Of a stretch of DNA of 64,000 bases, positions 50,736-63,920 are shown in pieces. Location of the stretch: the NCBI GenBank assembly GCA_947462335.1, contig OX381708.1, positions 2,170,001-2,234,000 on the forward strand. Reading direction: 5' to 3'. This stretch comes from Harmothoe impar (Eukaryota > Annelida > Polychaeta > Phyllodocida > Polynoidae). How positions within the stretch are numbered: position 1 is the stretch's first letter; each line of letters starts with the position of its first letter. The notes under the pieces were generated by a model, which worked only from the letters and a program-made list of their open reading frames with translations, searched no databases and was not told the origin of the DNA. The position numbers and the translations under genes were made by a program.

Positions 50736-51124
50736 GGGAATGTTCATTTATTCGTTACAGGAGGGGTGGTGGGTGTGTGGGGGTGTAAAAAATTCTGACC
50801 CCTCTTGAGGTGGGGTATAAAAAATTCACCCCCTTTTAAGCGAAAAAGCCTGTGCATTACTATTGTTTCAACTCAGTGGGCACAAAAATCAGTTCAACAT
50901 TGAATCAATGTTGAATCAACATTGAATCAACATTGACAACCAGTTATCAATGTTGATTCGATGTTCTGTGCCCACTGGGAAGGGGAGGGGCCAAAAATTC
51001 TTGGGGCCTTCGGCGAGGGGTAGGTATGAAAGGTTCTACACGCTCTCGAGGGGGGGACACAAAAAAAGTTCGCACCTCTGCATGAAATCTCACCACCCCC
51101 TGTAATTGATAAATGAACACTCCC
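50736..51124. mobile_element. Harbinger-type MITE, G-tract family, copy d
   Basis: 389 bp between TAA sites (50733-50735, 51125-51127). Ends GGGAATGTTCATTTATT and AATGAACACTCCC. Unit A has the empty site near 10474. Length is inflated by a second element nested inside. Confidence 0.85.
50875..50977. mobile_element. 103-bp palindromic element nested in the MITE
   Basis: CAGTGGGCACA and TGTGCCCACTG frame repeated TCAACATTGAATC-type units. Absent from the other copies of the host MITE. Confidence 0.7.
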
Positions 51125-51580
51125 TAAAGGCTAAGCAGTATATGCCTAAGATTATGCAGTATATGCCTTTTAAGACTACATGGTATATGCCTTTTGTCAA
51201 GGCACCTTCTTCAGTTAGGTCCATGTTGCGTATTATTAGCAGGCTCGCCTCAATATGGTTACTTGTACCTTTAGCAGGCTCGCCCTATTATGATAACTTG
51301 TATTATCAGCAGACTTGCCTTAATATCTTTAATTGCATTATTAGCACGCTGGTTGCTGGTGTTTATAATTGATTGTGCAAAAATATCTTTCTAGGCATGC
51401 TTAAATTTAGCTGCATGAATACATGTATATATAGGGTCTCATATGAAGGCATAGCCATTATCATTCTAAATATACATTAGCATATAACATAGATAATTCC
51501 CTATATGATGATATTTCACACGTGGCCATGACTAAGTTTCCTTGGATATACAATGAGAAACATTGAATGTAAAAAAATAT
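51125..51580. other. intergenic, degenerate tandem units
   Basis: About 51225-51360 has period-38-like units with TTATTAGCAGGCT and ACTTGTA; unit A has shorter versions at 10570-10680. No gene. Confidence 0.55.
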
Positions 51581-52790
51581 GTAGGGTAGGTTCACCCTGA
51601 GTCAAACTTATACTTTGAGTCAACCACTTTTGACATGAAATTACAAGTTCAATATGCATCTGGTGACACTAAACTCCCAATGATTTAAGAATTCAAGTGT
51701 TTTCCAAAGATATACTGCACATTGCATCCACATAATCACTCTTTTTCATACTGTAAAATCAGTCAGAAGTACTCCTGTTTGACCTGTTTTGGCAAACAGA
51801 GAATGAAAATCTCCCCACTGTTCATACTCTTTGGTAGTTGATTTGAAGTGTTTGTTTCTTTCATACACAATGTCAATCAGTTTTGTGAGCAGCATATGTA
51901 TCTAAATCACACAAATCATGTCTTTATTGAGCAAAATTAATTTCCTCAATTATATTTAGGACTGATTTCGTAAGGTATACCCATTTCACCCTAAGTCAGC
52001 CATGAATTCACCCTAAGTCAGCCACATCATACCTTAAGTCAACCATGCGGTTTTCTTCTCGGGAATCTCCCCTGGAATTCTCTCACCTTGAATTTCTGTC
52101 CAAGAACATTCCCCCTACCCTTGTGAATACCTCCTCCTTCCAGAATACCCTCTTCTACTACAGGGTTAAGGATAGCAGGCCTACTTGTGTATTGTATAGA
52201 GGGCAAGGGTGAAACGCAAAAAGAGGGGGGGAAAGGGGGTGAGAAGGCAGAGCCCCCGATATATTCAATAGAACTCCATACTGCATGTCTATAATGTTAT
52301 ATTTGGTCCTCATTGCTCACACAAGTAATATTTACTTGTATTGATAGCTCATAATGCAATTGTATTCACCTAAGGTACAGTACTGACTTTGTCTTGATTA
52401 TTCCATATTCAAAAAATCATTTTCTTCTCTATTGTTAGTTGTAACATATTGATAAATGATGCATGCATTCATCCATTTATGAAAATCAGAAAATTACTGG
52501 TTTATTCCACATATTTCTTGTGGTTGAAATATGACTGACTCAAGGTGCATTTTGGCTGACTTAGGGTGAAAAGGGGCAATTCTGAATACTCTGATAAATC
52601 ATAGAATTAAATACTGTAAACTGATATATGGCATTGTAAGACATGATGAAAGTTACTCTCCAGAGCAATACCTAAAGTTTGGTTCAATTCTGAAGGATAT
52701 GCACAAAAAACTCTAGGAGCAGTTAGACCTGAAAGGTAGCTCATGAAAAAACATGAATCAGACCGGTTGAAAGTGGTGAACCTACCCTAT
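51581..52790. mobile_element. 1.21-kb inverted-repeat element with GAGTCAA arrays
   Basis: 1210 bp, ends GTAGGGTAGGTTCACC and GGTGAACCTACCCTAT. Near the left end CCTGAGTCAAAC and TTTGAGTCAACC; internally several CCCTAAGTCAGCC; toward the right GACTCAAGGTG and GACTTAGGGTG. Same length and plan as 17110-18319 but a different motif. Unit A is empty at about 11095. Confidence 0.72.
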
Positions 52791-55700
52791 GGGATTGGCC
52801 GACTTCCAGTGAACCTACTTACCTTAAATATACATCTTCATGGTTGGGTGGCCTCCCTCACCAGACCAGATACATCCCTTGGGGAGGGGGGAGGTTTGTT
52901 CACTTAGTTTAGTTCAGTTTAAATACAAATGTGTGACGCTGGCAAGGGTACCTTTTATACATAAACGACGGCGGCAGGAAGATTTCCTGTGTTAAAACGG
53001 TTTTGCAGGATCCTGACTTTGAGCTATAACAAGGTCCACTTTTTAAGAAAAAGCTCATACCAAGGGTCCAGTTTAAAAAATAAATCAACATGACATATTT
53101 TTCACTGAAATGTCCTTATTTTTCACCAAAATAGCCTTGTTTTGGTAACAATTCTTAGGACAAGAGTAATTATATAAGCAGATTTTTCCAAACATGGTAT
53201 TTTTTATTGCTTTTCTCCACAAACGAAGGGTAATTTTGGGGGTAAAATCCCCATGTCAAGGCAAAGGGTTGTAAAAGGTCCAACTGCACACCTGTGTCAA
53301 AAAAGAAAAGTAACCCTCGGGGGATAAAGCAGCCAGCTTGGCTCTGTAACCCTTTCAGCACCACATAGGGTTTTAATATGCTATTTCCCTGGTCATCATG
53401 ATGTACGCATGCAGCCCTGGTGAGTGCTTCATTTAAGAATCATGTCAACCATACAAGGTAGATACACTCCTAAAGGGTTGGCATGATGCACTAATCCAGT
53501 GCCGCGTGAGTTACTACCCAGCACGGTGTTTTGATGACAAAAATTACATTGTAGCAACATGCCATCCTTAAAGGGTTAATTGGCGCTGTAGAGTACAAGC
53601 AATGGGTGGCCCTTAATGGCCCAGAAGAGGACCATGACAGAACGTGCAGAATAGCGGGGGAGGGGTAGAGGAGAGGCGGGGGAGGAGTGGGGGTGCTTTA
53701 GATGTGGTCAGCAGCCTCAGACTCAATGATGTTATCTCTGGTATGCCAGACAGTCACGGATTGAATCTTAAAAACAAAGATGTGACTATAGCGCCCTCAA
53801 AGTATAAACATATTAAGAAGACATTTTGAAAGAAGTCACGAGGAAAAATGGCATAACATTATCGCTGGTGCTGCTCTCTACTGTAGAGCAGGCTTGATTA
53901 TTTGCCAGGAACAGATGAACCAAAAAGTGGCTAGACAAAGGAATATAAATAGGCATTGAAGTCATAAATCACAGTCATGATTGAATGCCGCTGCACCCCA
54001 CTGTAAATATCAAAGACTGAACATGTGATTCACATCACATGTGACCCAGGGCTGTGGTAACCTATGATTGTAGGAGTATATGTATAACAATTGACCATGT
54101 GATTTTTACATCACAATTGACTCAGGCTCAGGGTCATTAAGTGATTGAATTGAATAATTGAACTTAAGATTTTTGCTAAGCGGTTGAAGGTGTAAATCAT
54201 CTCAGGAGGTGAGACACTTGTAAGACATAGGATAGTGTACTATCTATTAACTCACCTGACTGCGACAGAAAAGGTGATGAAATGGCAGCTTAGTTATACG
54301 ATATCTGTGGGAAGGTTTAGTGATCATCATGTATTAGCTAGTGCAGTCACACTGACCGGCCATCAAACAATGTACATAGAAGGGTTTTCGCCGTATTTTT
54401 GCAGATTTCATGGGTTTTTAAATCCACAAAAACATGTACAGAGTGAATATTTATCCGATATAGTTGTACAGCTAGCGTATATCAAAATCCATGAATTTAA
54501 ATCTACTCGAAACCATACTTTTTAAGCAAATCCGTGAGAATTTATACCAGCAAAAATATCTACATTTACAGTATGTTGATTCTATCTGTAATTTGTATAT
54601 ATATACCAGCTGATGTAGTGAACGTTGCCACAAATGAATAGTTTCAACTCATAATGACCTCACGTAGCACAAAGCGAGTCATTGAAGCAACTCTACGCAA
54701 ACTTTCATTAACGATTTTCTTCTTTTTAAGTGACTGTTTGTGAACTATGTGTAATTGGTGTATTGTATTGAGTCTATTATAAATGGATAATTCTATGTGA
54801 TTGATTTATTGATTCACTTATTTAACATCCAGGTGTACGTAGTACCAGCTGATATGGTGAATGACATCAAACATGTTAAATATGTAAATTGAATGTGACC
54901 TTATGTGGGACAAAGCCAGTCATTGAAACAGATCGGTGCAAACTTTGATTAATTATTCTTCATCTTGTTTATAAGTGACTGGTTGTGAACTGTATTGATA
55001 ATATTGAATTGCTTGTATTACATTGAGAGATGTATGTGATTAACAAACAGCCATAAAGGCTATCATAGCACTGAAGGTGCAATTTGTAAGAATAGACTTG
55101 ATATAGTAGTACATTATTATTGTATTATAACAAAAAACAGACGCGAAGCCAAGATAAGAAGGCTGGTGACATGATTGTTAAGTACATATTAGAGATACAA
55201 TGTCAGTAGCTATATATCTGTTCACACTTGAGTGAAATGAACATGACAAAATGAAAACATCAGTAAGTTGCTGTAATTTAACAGCATTTATTCATATTGT
55301 ACATTGATTTATTTGACCCATTTTTGCACATAAATAACATGTATGATTAGAGGAAATAAAACCTTTTTAAACATATATCGAATTCCACTTATATTTGCTA
55401 ACAAACATCTCATTCATTCTCTCTTTAATCTTTTCTTAATATCAAGTAAGCATTTAATGATGCGTCACTTTTAAGTCAACTTTTTAAATCAAAATTCATA
55501 TTTTACTCTCTCAGTAACAAAACATTCAGAACACGTTTTAGATCCTCTAATTAAATGTAACATAATAGTCCTTGGACACATATATCTGTACTTTTTAGCC
55601 CATGTGCTCTAGAGAATGTGACAAAAGCTGTTGTTTTAAGAGAGAGTTCCTGGTGCCTGGTCAGTAACAGGATAAATAAACAAATCATAAACAAACAAGT

Positions 55701-56613
55701 GGGTTTGGGTGAGCAGATGTTTGCCTGTGGGAGGATAAGATGAAGACACAAAAGTTGTGTGATGCTGTCTCTCTTCTCGTGCGACTGTGGAATTCTGTTT
55801 TGACGAAAAGGAGCTGTGAAGGTCGCGGTAACCTCTACATTGATTTGCAGAAAAATATTTTATTTAGTGTCTCACTTTTTTTTTCTGTATGCTATGGCTA
55901 GAGATGTCTTACTGATTCATTACCAGTGTTATGTTCGCCCCGCGCCCCCCTACGACAACCCCACCAAGTACTTCAAAACGCATGTATTGAAAGATTGAGC
56001 GTGTGAGTGAACTCACAGATGACTCAGGGTAAACGGGGTCTGTGGGTCATCATGGCTAGGTAGATATGGTATGCGGTTATAATCATTTACTGGTCAATTC
56101 TGACATCAGAAACAAATTCCTCATTAAAATCGCCAGCAAGTGGGTGTGGGTATGCAGGTTGGTATGGGCAAGTAGGTGTGTGTGGGTGAGCAGGTGGGTG
56201 TTGGTGACACCACCTGTCTGCGGGCTAAGTAAGTAGCTGCCTTCCATCTCCGTCACAAAGCGATTACGTTGGACTGTAAATGGTGACGATATGCGTGGTA
56301 TAGTTTCACTCTGCATGTGTAATAATGTTATGTAAAAGGCTGCGGGCAAGGATCAGCACTATAGGTAATGTTATGTATCCACCGTTGGTCAATGACAGTG
56401 GTATTATATGTGCACCCTGGCAAAAACAATTCAACAAGATGAAAGCAATATTACATGCTGAGAAAGGTATTTTCATAATATTTCTTTGAAGAAACAGCTG
56501 TCCCCCGACCTTTAGGTTTTAGTGGTACAGGAGTGTAGATTGGTATAGGTTACTTCGAGCTACATAGATTTGCTTGGGCTCAAAAACATCTTAAAATTTG
56601 GCTGAGGCAACAT

Positions 56614-56617
<4 letters not shown>
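52791..56617. other. intergenic, no gene seen
   Basis: Up to 53880 it follows unit A (11110-11850). 53347-53579 is one copy of a degenerate inverted repeat (TAACCCTTT...AAAGGGTTA, with GCAGCCCTGG). The 96-codon frame at 54235-54525 has no domain or splice context. 56110-56215 is GT-rich. Confidence 0.55.

Positions 56618-56678
<61 letters not shown>
56618..56678. repeat. (TA)n microsatellite
   Basis: About 30 uninterrupted TA units. Confidence 0.97.
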
Positions 56679-56679
<1 letters not shown>

Positions 56680-58559
56680 CCCAGGGTTAGCAACCCTGAG
56701 TCAATAACACCCGGTATTACTAGTTCAGTCACACTGGGACTATGCCTCACCAATACAACTTTCTAAAAAGAATTCCTCCATAGAACACTGTACAACAGTT
56801 GCTCTCATTTCACAAAGGCACTCCTTACCCCTCTGGTAACATAGAGAGCATATATTTCCTCTCAATAAAAAGGTAAAACACAGTAGATGAAAAAAATGGT
56901 GAATCACGAGTCGTTGGTTTGAAATTCTATTCAGTGACATGATGGATGTGCTGTCCCTGATACAACAAAGGCTCTCCACCTTATGAGTTACTGTAACCTG
57001 AAAAAGGCTTCACACCTGACTGACATTTAGATTGCACCCCTGTGGTGGTCATAGTCCTTTTCTGTAATTGTATGGATCTCATTCATTCTAAAGTTTGATT
57101 TATGCGGTGGGTCATACTGGAAAGTTAGACCAGGCCATTATCCAATTTCAACATTTTATGTGAATAAAGAAAGTACCATTTGGCGAAGTATGTCAAAGCA
57201 GAGTGATAAATGTCTACTGCGCAGATCAGGATAATGTATACTCTTCTACAGACGCTATAGATGTGGTAAACGTCTGACACTGACTCAATCTAGTGAGTCC
57301 TGATCTGCATTTTGGTTTCTTCATCAAATAACTGTTTATGAAGCTTAAAGTTAGTGCATCCAAAAGGTAAATGTAAATTAAGTTAACCCTCTAACCATTT
57401 CAGGACAACATAAAGCATTAATGCATCATGCCCTTTGTCGTCATGATGCATAAATGCAGCCCTGGCAAAGGCTGCATTCAAGCATCATGGTGACCTTACA
57501 GGGTTAAGACAGTCATGTAGGGATGGCATGATGCACCAATACAACAACGGAGAGTTACTTGTCAAGGCAGCGTTGGCTAACCCTTTAAGGACAGTTGTCG
57601 CTAAAAGATGACATTTGTTGTCATTATGCACCGATGCATGCACAGCGAGTAACTGGCTGGTGCTGCATTGGTGTATCATGCTTACTCTTTGGGAGTGTTT
57701 GAACCTCAAGTGGTCAGCACTGGAGAGTTACTTGCCAGGACTGCATTCATGCATAATGATGACCAAGTGCATACTGAAGTAAAAGCACCTGAAAAAGTAG
57801 TTTCTGAAATCAAACTCTTTAAAAACTCCTCAATGTATTCAATTGGATGGCCCCTGTTTGTGCTAATAATTCCGGTTTAAAATGTTTTTGCCCTCCCCGT
57901 CTCCATGAGTGATGTCTGAATCCCACACAAAGCTCCCAACACCTGCTGTAACAGATGTTTAAGACCAGAAAAATATCTTCTATTTATGTTTACTTCTAAT
58001 AAAATCTTATCTAGACATTCTGTTATCCAATACCTCTCCTGCCAGGCAGCTATTGACATAAAGTAGGACAGCCTTAGTGAGACAGGAGACAGCCCATCCA
58101 TCTTACTGCACCTTTTAACCTCTGCTTTACAAACCATCCCATTGTGCAGTGTGTTAGCCTGGAGACCATCACTTCACTCTGCCGGCTGTTTTTTTTCTCT
58201 GATTGTGGCTGGTGTAAGGGAGTCGTCAGTACATCATAACAAGGGGAGTTGGCAGATTTGAGGGGCATGCAGAGAATTGTCAACCTGTTTCAGCAAAAAG
58301 GCCTGTGTTTCACTATAGTTCAAAAAGGGGGTGTCAGAAAAATGTTGAGGTATGAATGCACTGGCACAAAAATACTCACCAACCTCTCCCCCCCGCCCCC
58401 CCTTGTTAAATAATGACTACTCCCAGAATGGATTAAATAGAGCCATGGGTTGTAACATTAAAGTCTAAAGCTGACTGACCAGCTTTATATTCCAGTTTAA
58501 TACATTTCTTTTACTATTTTTCTATATGTACCACCCTGAGAGGCAGAGTGGGAGGCAGG
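56679..58559. other. intergenic with dispersed repeat, no gene seen
   Basis: 57388-57770 carries two or more degenerate units with TAACCCTTTAAGGACAG, CATGATGCAT and GCAGCCCTGGC. 57780-58240 matches unit A (13270 and 14801-15480). 58300-58426 is a remnant of the G-tract MITE. Confidence 0.55.
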
Positions 58560-59420
58560 GAGACATAGTCAGGTAAAAGGACAGGCAGGCAGGTAAACAA
58601 GCAGGCAGGTAGACAAGCAGGAAGGTAGACAGGCAGGCAGGAAGGCAAGCAGCAGGTAGACAAGCAGGCATGTAGACAGGCAGGCAGGTAGACAGGCAGG
58701 CAGGTAAACAAGCAGGCAGGTAGACAAGCAGGAAGGTAGACAGGCAGGCAGGAAGGCGAGCAGCAGGTAGACAAGCAGGCAGGTAGACAGGCAGGCAGGT
58801 AGACAGGCCAGCAGGTAAACAAGCAGGCAGGTAGACAAGCAGGGAGGTAGACAAGCAGGCAGGTAGACAGGCAGGAGGTAGACAAGCAGCAGGTAGACAG
58901 GCAGGTAGATAAGCAGGCAGGTAGACAAGCAGGCAGGTAGACAGGCAGGCAGGTAGACAGGCAGGCAGGTAGACAGGCAGGCATGTAGACAGGCAGGCAG
59001 GTAGACAGGCAGCAGGTAGACAGGCAGGCAGGTAGACAGGCAGGCAGGTAGACAGGCAGGCAGGTAGACAGGCAGGCAGGTAGACAGGCAGGCAGGTAGA
59101 CAGGCAGGCAGGTAGACAGGCAGGCAGGTAGACAAGCAGGCAGGTAGACAGGCAGGCAGGTAGACAGGCAGGCAGGTAGACAGGCAGGCAGGTAGACAGG
59201 CAGGCAGGTAGACAGGCAGGCAGGTAGACAGGCAGGCAGGTAGACAGGTAGGCAGATAGACAGGCAGCAGGTAGACAAGCAGGCAGGAAGGCATGTAGAC
59301 AGGCAGGCAGGTAGACAATCAGGCAGGTCGACAGGCAGGCAGGAAGGCATGTAGACAGGCAGGGAGGGTAGGTAGTTGACAGGTAAACAGGCAGGAATGC
59401 AGACAGGTAGACAGACATAC
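58560..59420. repeat. 16-bp (CAGG)3TAGA-type minisatellite
   Basis: Core unit TAGACAGGCAGGCAGG repeated about 50 times, with shorter variants at the left. The unit is not a multiple of three, so all minus-strand frames read as one Cys/Leu/Pro repeat; these long ORFs are not genes. Confidence 0.96.
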
Positions 59421-60224
59421 AGACAACTTATTTCTAAGAGCTGAGAAGTATCGTGTCATTAGACTCAGTAGGGATGGAGGGACAGAGTAAGAGAGACTGA
59501 ATTATGTTGTTTTCTTGTTAAATGGTATATATTGGGGATGGCCAGACTATTCTGAATTCCCCGAGACACTTCCCTGTCTCCTCCCCATTCATACTCTGCA
59601 CCACCTGTCAGGTAAGAAAATTAGCTGTCAAAGTTCGACCCCCCCCCCCCCCCGTCCCCCATGAGTTGTGTTTGTGTGCACAATAGGTGATTTATTATAG
59701 ACCAGAAATCCAATTCTGTGAGTCGTGACTCCCATCCCGTCAATTATTATTTTTATGTCCATTCATCAGGATGACAAGACACAACAGACACTGTATGTAG
59801 CAGGAAGAGGGAAACTTCCCTGTTGATTGATTTTTTCTGATCCATCTCCAACAAAAAGCAGAGGCAGGCCCCGAGGATGCGTCCTGTGTCAGGATCTGCT
59901 ATAGCTATATACATACTATCTGTGTATAGATGTACAGTTTGTCCATGATGGCCTTATTGCATTACATCTAACTATATGTATATACATCTTGTGTATGTAG
60001 CTTTATACAACAGTTCACTGCTAGAAAAAAAGAAGCAGCCTGCCTGTATAACACATACAAACCAGTTACTCCGATATAAGTCAGTTAAACCACAGACACA
60101 GCCCTGCAGTCAGTATATTGGCATGCATGGTCATGGCTGAGTACACTTGACTGCAACTTGTGATCAGCTTTGATCATGCTTGCTATTATACTAAAACAGA
60201 GCTGTGGTTGTGGTATAACTACTA
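59421..60224. other. intergenic, no gene seen
   Basis: C run at 59640-59653. Nothing else recognised. Confidence 0.5.
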
Positions 60225-60421
60225 CCGTAAAACCTCGCGTATAAGCCGCGGCTAGTACGCAAATCAGAATCAGAGTCCAGGTGCGGCTTATACGCGAGTT
60301 TTTGCTCCTATAGTACAGTACTAAAGCCACCATATTCAGATCGCTGGTGCGGCTTATAGGATCGGCCCAAAGTCGGGATGCGGCTTATACGCGAGTTAGG
60401 CTTATACGCGAGGTTTTATGG
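60225..60421. mobile_element. TA-target MITE (CGCGTATAAGCC type)
   Basis: 197 bp between TA dinucleotides. Ends CCGTAAAACCTCGCGTATAA and its near-perfect mirror; GCGGCTTATACGCGAG recurs inside, giving four copies of the terminal motif. Confidence 0.78.
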
Positions 60422-61517
60422 TACCCAGTCAACATTGGTCCCTGGGGCCCATCCCATTGAACAAAACACGTTTTTTAACGTTGTGAAACGTTTTAATGTG
60501 GAACGTTATGTGCTATTATACTAAAAACAGAGCTGTGGTTCCGATATAACTACTACTTATACCACACTTTGGTGGGAAGACAAAAGGACAAAAAAGGCAA
60601 TTTGTATAATACATACAAAATAATCACCAATGGTGTGGCAAATTCAAGGAGCAACAAGGAGATTAGTAGTGGCATAAGTCAGCTATAGTGACGCATGACT
60701 AGCTGCATAAGTGTTATAAGCCTTGAACAATGGTTATTATCCGGGGCTGGCATCTTGGACAATTACCTTGTCCTTGGCTTATAACACTTATACGGCAAAT
60801 CACTTGTACCATTTCTATTACATATTGTGGTAAATCTACATATCAACGTATTTACAAATTGTTGATAGCTCGAGCCTTTAGCTTGTTCCATAATACTTGC
60901 CTATACAGTGAACATAAATATTATCAAGTGTATACATTTTTGTGGGCAGCAAAGAAGACCATTTTATATGTACTTATATTTGCGGACATGCATAAAACCT
61001 ACCATGTTAGGTTTACAATAGACAGGGGAGGAATGTGTTTGTATATTAATTATGTATACCATGCAGCATATATATCCACAAACTTACATCCACTCAGATC
61101 CACCCTCCCCTGCCCAAGGAAAGCTGTTACTGGGGGGCAATCTGAATTATTGTAATGGACTGTTTGGTCATGGGCCTATAAACCTGACCCATATAGAAGT
61201 AAACTGAACTGAAAAGTGATTCATAGCGGCATAATTTCTTAATAAAGTAAAGGGTAATCTACTATGCATATTGGTGCTTTATAAAACAACCTATATAGAA
61301 GGGGATCTTTGATAATAAATGAATGTGTATTACTCGTTGCATTGACCATCCAGTAACTCCAGGCCAGTAACACATGCAACTTTTTCTAATTCCCAATTAT
61401 GATTCAATGCTTTTATATATCAAACACTAAAGGTGCTTTAATAACGGTGATCCTAGAAGAAAAAAACAAGTAAATTTGAGTTCACTATTCGATTTCCTTG
61501 GGGCTGAAAAAGAACTA
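60422..61517. other. intergenic, no gene seen
   Basis: An AACGTTNTGAAACG-like stretch at 60466-60510. The 141-codon frame at 60730-61155 lacks a recognised domain; I do not support it as a gene. Confidence 0.5.
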
Positions 61518-61697
61518 CCGTATTCGACGTAATAAGCACACAGTGCGCTTAAAAATTATTACGGACACCTTTTAGTAGTTGAGAGTTTAATTGGGGTCAA
61601 AAATTGAGATATTTTTGGTTGTTTCTAGTATAAGAATTGGCCAATAACGGGGGGTGTGCACTTATTAGGGTGTGTGCGCTTATTATGTTGAATACGG
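61518..61697. mobile_element. TA-target MITE (AATAAGCGCA family), copy b
   Basis: 180 bp between TA dinucleotides; ends CCGTATTCGACGTAATAAGC and GCTTATTATGTTGAATACGG. Unit A lacks it near 18545. Confidence 0.8.
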
Positions 61698-63920
61698 TAA
61701 TATAAGTTCAATTTATGACCACACCTCCTGGGACAAAAAGACATTTCACCAAAATACCAGCGCATGTGTCTTAACCGGCATTCCAACTGGCTTCCTATGT
61801 CCCAGTCGACTACACCACAAAGGTGGCGTATAAGGAGGCTGTCTATTCCTCACATAGTCTCTGAAGAGGAAGCACATCGTAGCTGAGATCAGTGGGAGCC
61901 TTGAAAGGCCAAGCATATATACCTATACATATATTCCCGTCCGCTTATTTCAGGTTCTACAAGGATATGTCTTGCAGATTTTCCAACTTTAATGATACTG
62001 TTCTGCTAGGTTACATGAAACACACCTTTTTAATCCATTGCTTTAGGTGCACTTCGACTGCAACTATGTCTATTCATTCTGAAGCATAGTTCATCACAAC
62101 TCAGTGGATTGAATTACCATTATACAATTAGCAGGTCTATAGAGTGTATACATTATGTTTGGTCTGGACTTTCATCATTGTGAGAAGGTTATTTTTCTAT
62201 GGTATGTTGAAAGAAAGTTGTAGTTATCAGATTTTTAATCTAACTTTCCAGCAGGAAGTTAATAATACTTGAGGACGACCAGGGGTCACCCAATTTCTTT
62301 TGGTAAACTACTCTAATAGATGATGTCAGGATGTCGGTCAACCGTGGAGTAGTCACGAGGACATATGCACATCACAAGAAAAACTCTGAATAGATTGGGA
62401 AAATCAGAGTAGTCTGTATTCCCCAAACACTTTTCTGTCTCTTTCACATCAACAAGCTACTACCTCCCCCCCCCCCCCTGTCAGGAAGATGAATACCCTG
62501 GATGTGTGCTGTGTCTACTGACAAAAAGGCTGATTTATGACTTAACCGTTTAAGGACAGCATAGTGCATTTTACCCTTGTCATCATGAATATAGCTGGCT
62601 TTATTCATGCATCATGACATACACACAAGGGGAGATTTATCAATTAACGCTTTAATTGTTTAGGGGCTACATCATCCCCTTGGACCTCACGGGTACTACA
62701 TTCAAGCATTTTGCAGACCCTACAAGCTTGCCAAGCCCCCAAAGGGTCAGCATGATGCACCCATACAGAACTGGCAAGTTACTTGCCATGCTGCATTGGT
62801 GCATCATGACAACAAATGTTGGCTTTTAGCTGCCTTAGAGGGATTATGGCCTTGTCGTCATGATGCATCAAATGCAGCCCTGACGAGTCACTAGGGCTGC
62901 ATTCAAGCATCACTACGATCCTTCAGGAGTGTATGGACCCCATAAGGTCAACATGATGTTTGAATACCCTGGTGAGCTCCGTACTTGCCAGGGCTGCATT
63001 CATGCATCATGCTGACAAAGGGCAAAACAGTTTAAAGCACTATACAGCCCTCAAAGTGTAAATGTATGGCTGTCTGGGCGTTGTGTGGTTTATTATAGCC
63101 ATTACTGCTACCGGCTCCAGTTACAACTATCCTATTATATTACTTGTACACCTGAGTCCTTGTAGGCAGCATTGTGCATTAATGCAGCATGCCCTTCCTT
63201 TGTATGAAGCATGAATGCTGCATTGGCAAGTAACTTGTCACTGCTGCATCCAAGCATCATGCTAGTCGTATGGGCTGCATTCATGTATCATGACGAAATT
63301 GGGCATTGTGCTTTAAGGCATTGTGCAGCCCTAAAAGGGTTAAAGAGGCGTCCATCATAATGTATGGGGACTTGGTGATGTATAGAAGACAGTTGTCATT
63401 ATTTAACAAAAAGACCCGTGGGCACGGGGGGCTGGGGTGAGGGGTGGGCATGGTTGGTTGATTCACAGGGGGCAATGAAAAGCTGAACAGTATGAGGGGG
63501 AAGTAAAGGGACAAAACAATACTTTAGTTGAAAGTGGCGACGATACACAAGAACCTGACATCTGTTGGGGAAATGAGACACTAATTTAGTATCACAGCAG
63601 TAAAGAGTACTTGTAACTGTATGGACTGTTGTCCTTAGGAGTTCAATAGGACATGTATTACACATTAACACAATGAATGCTTGAATACACCTGCATCACA
63701 GTCCTAAATAATGCTCTTTAAATTGTTTGCACTAAAGAAAAGTATTTAAAATGTTCAAATAGACGCCTAAATACTGTTTATATAATTTAAAAACATTCAA
63801 AGAACTTGAAATCAGGGAAGACTTTCATCTCTGCTATTAAGGTGTAAACGACTATCACAGCATACTGCAAGACACGTCAGTAGTCACTAGTGTACCAAAG
63901 TTGGAGGTTGTGGTCGATTG
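61698..63920. other. intergenic with dispersed degenerate repeat
   Basis: Several units at about 62543-63345 combine TAACCGTTTAAGGACAGC, CATCATGA, CATGATGCA and GCAGCCCTGG in both orientations. C run at 62467. No gene seen; frames at 61892 and 63281-63671 have no domain. Confidence 0.5.

Larger units (their letters stand above)
40826..61715 (+). repeat. segmental duplication, unit B
   Basis: Counterpart of 1135-18556. About 3.5 kb longer, largely through insertions missing from unit A (MITEs at 45234, 48466, 50736, 61518; TRIM at 49414; 1.21-kb element at 51581; retroposon tail at 46225). Exon sequence is closer between units than flanking DNA. Confidence 0.85.

Noticed and set aside
54235..54525. 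96-codon ORF in the intergenic part
   Set aside because: No recognisable domain, no repeat or paralogue support; chance frame is likely.
58514..59418. Three overlapping minus-strand ORFs of 249-298 codons, Cys/Leu/Pro-rich
   Set aside because: Translated 16-bp minisatellite; the same peptide pattern appears in all three frames and there is no non-repetitive coding part.
60730..61155. 141-codon ORF
   Set aside because: No domain seen, starts amid simple AT-rich sequence and ends inside a segment conserved with non-coding unit A DNA.
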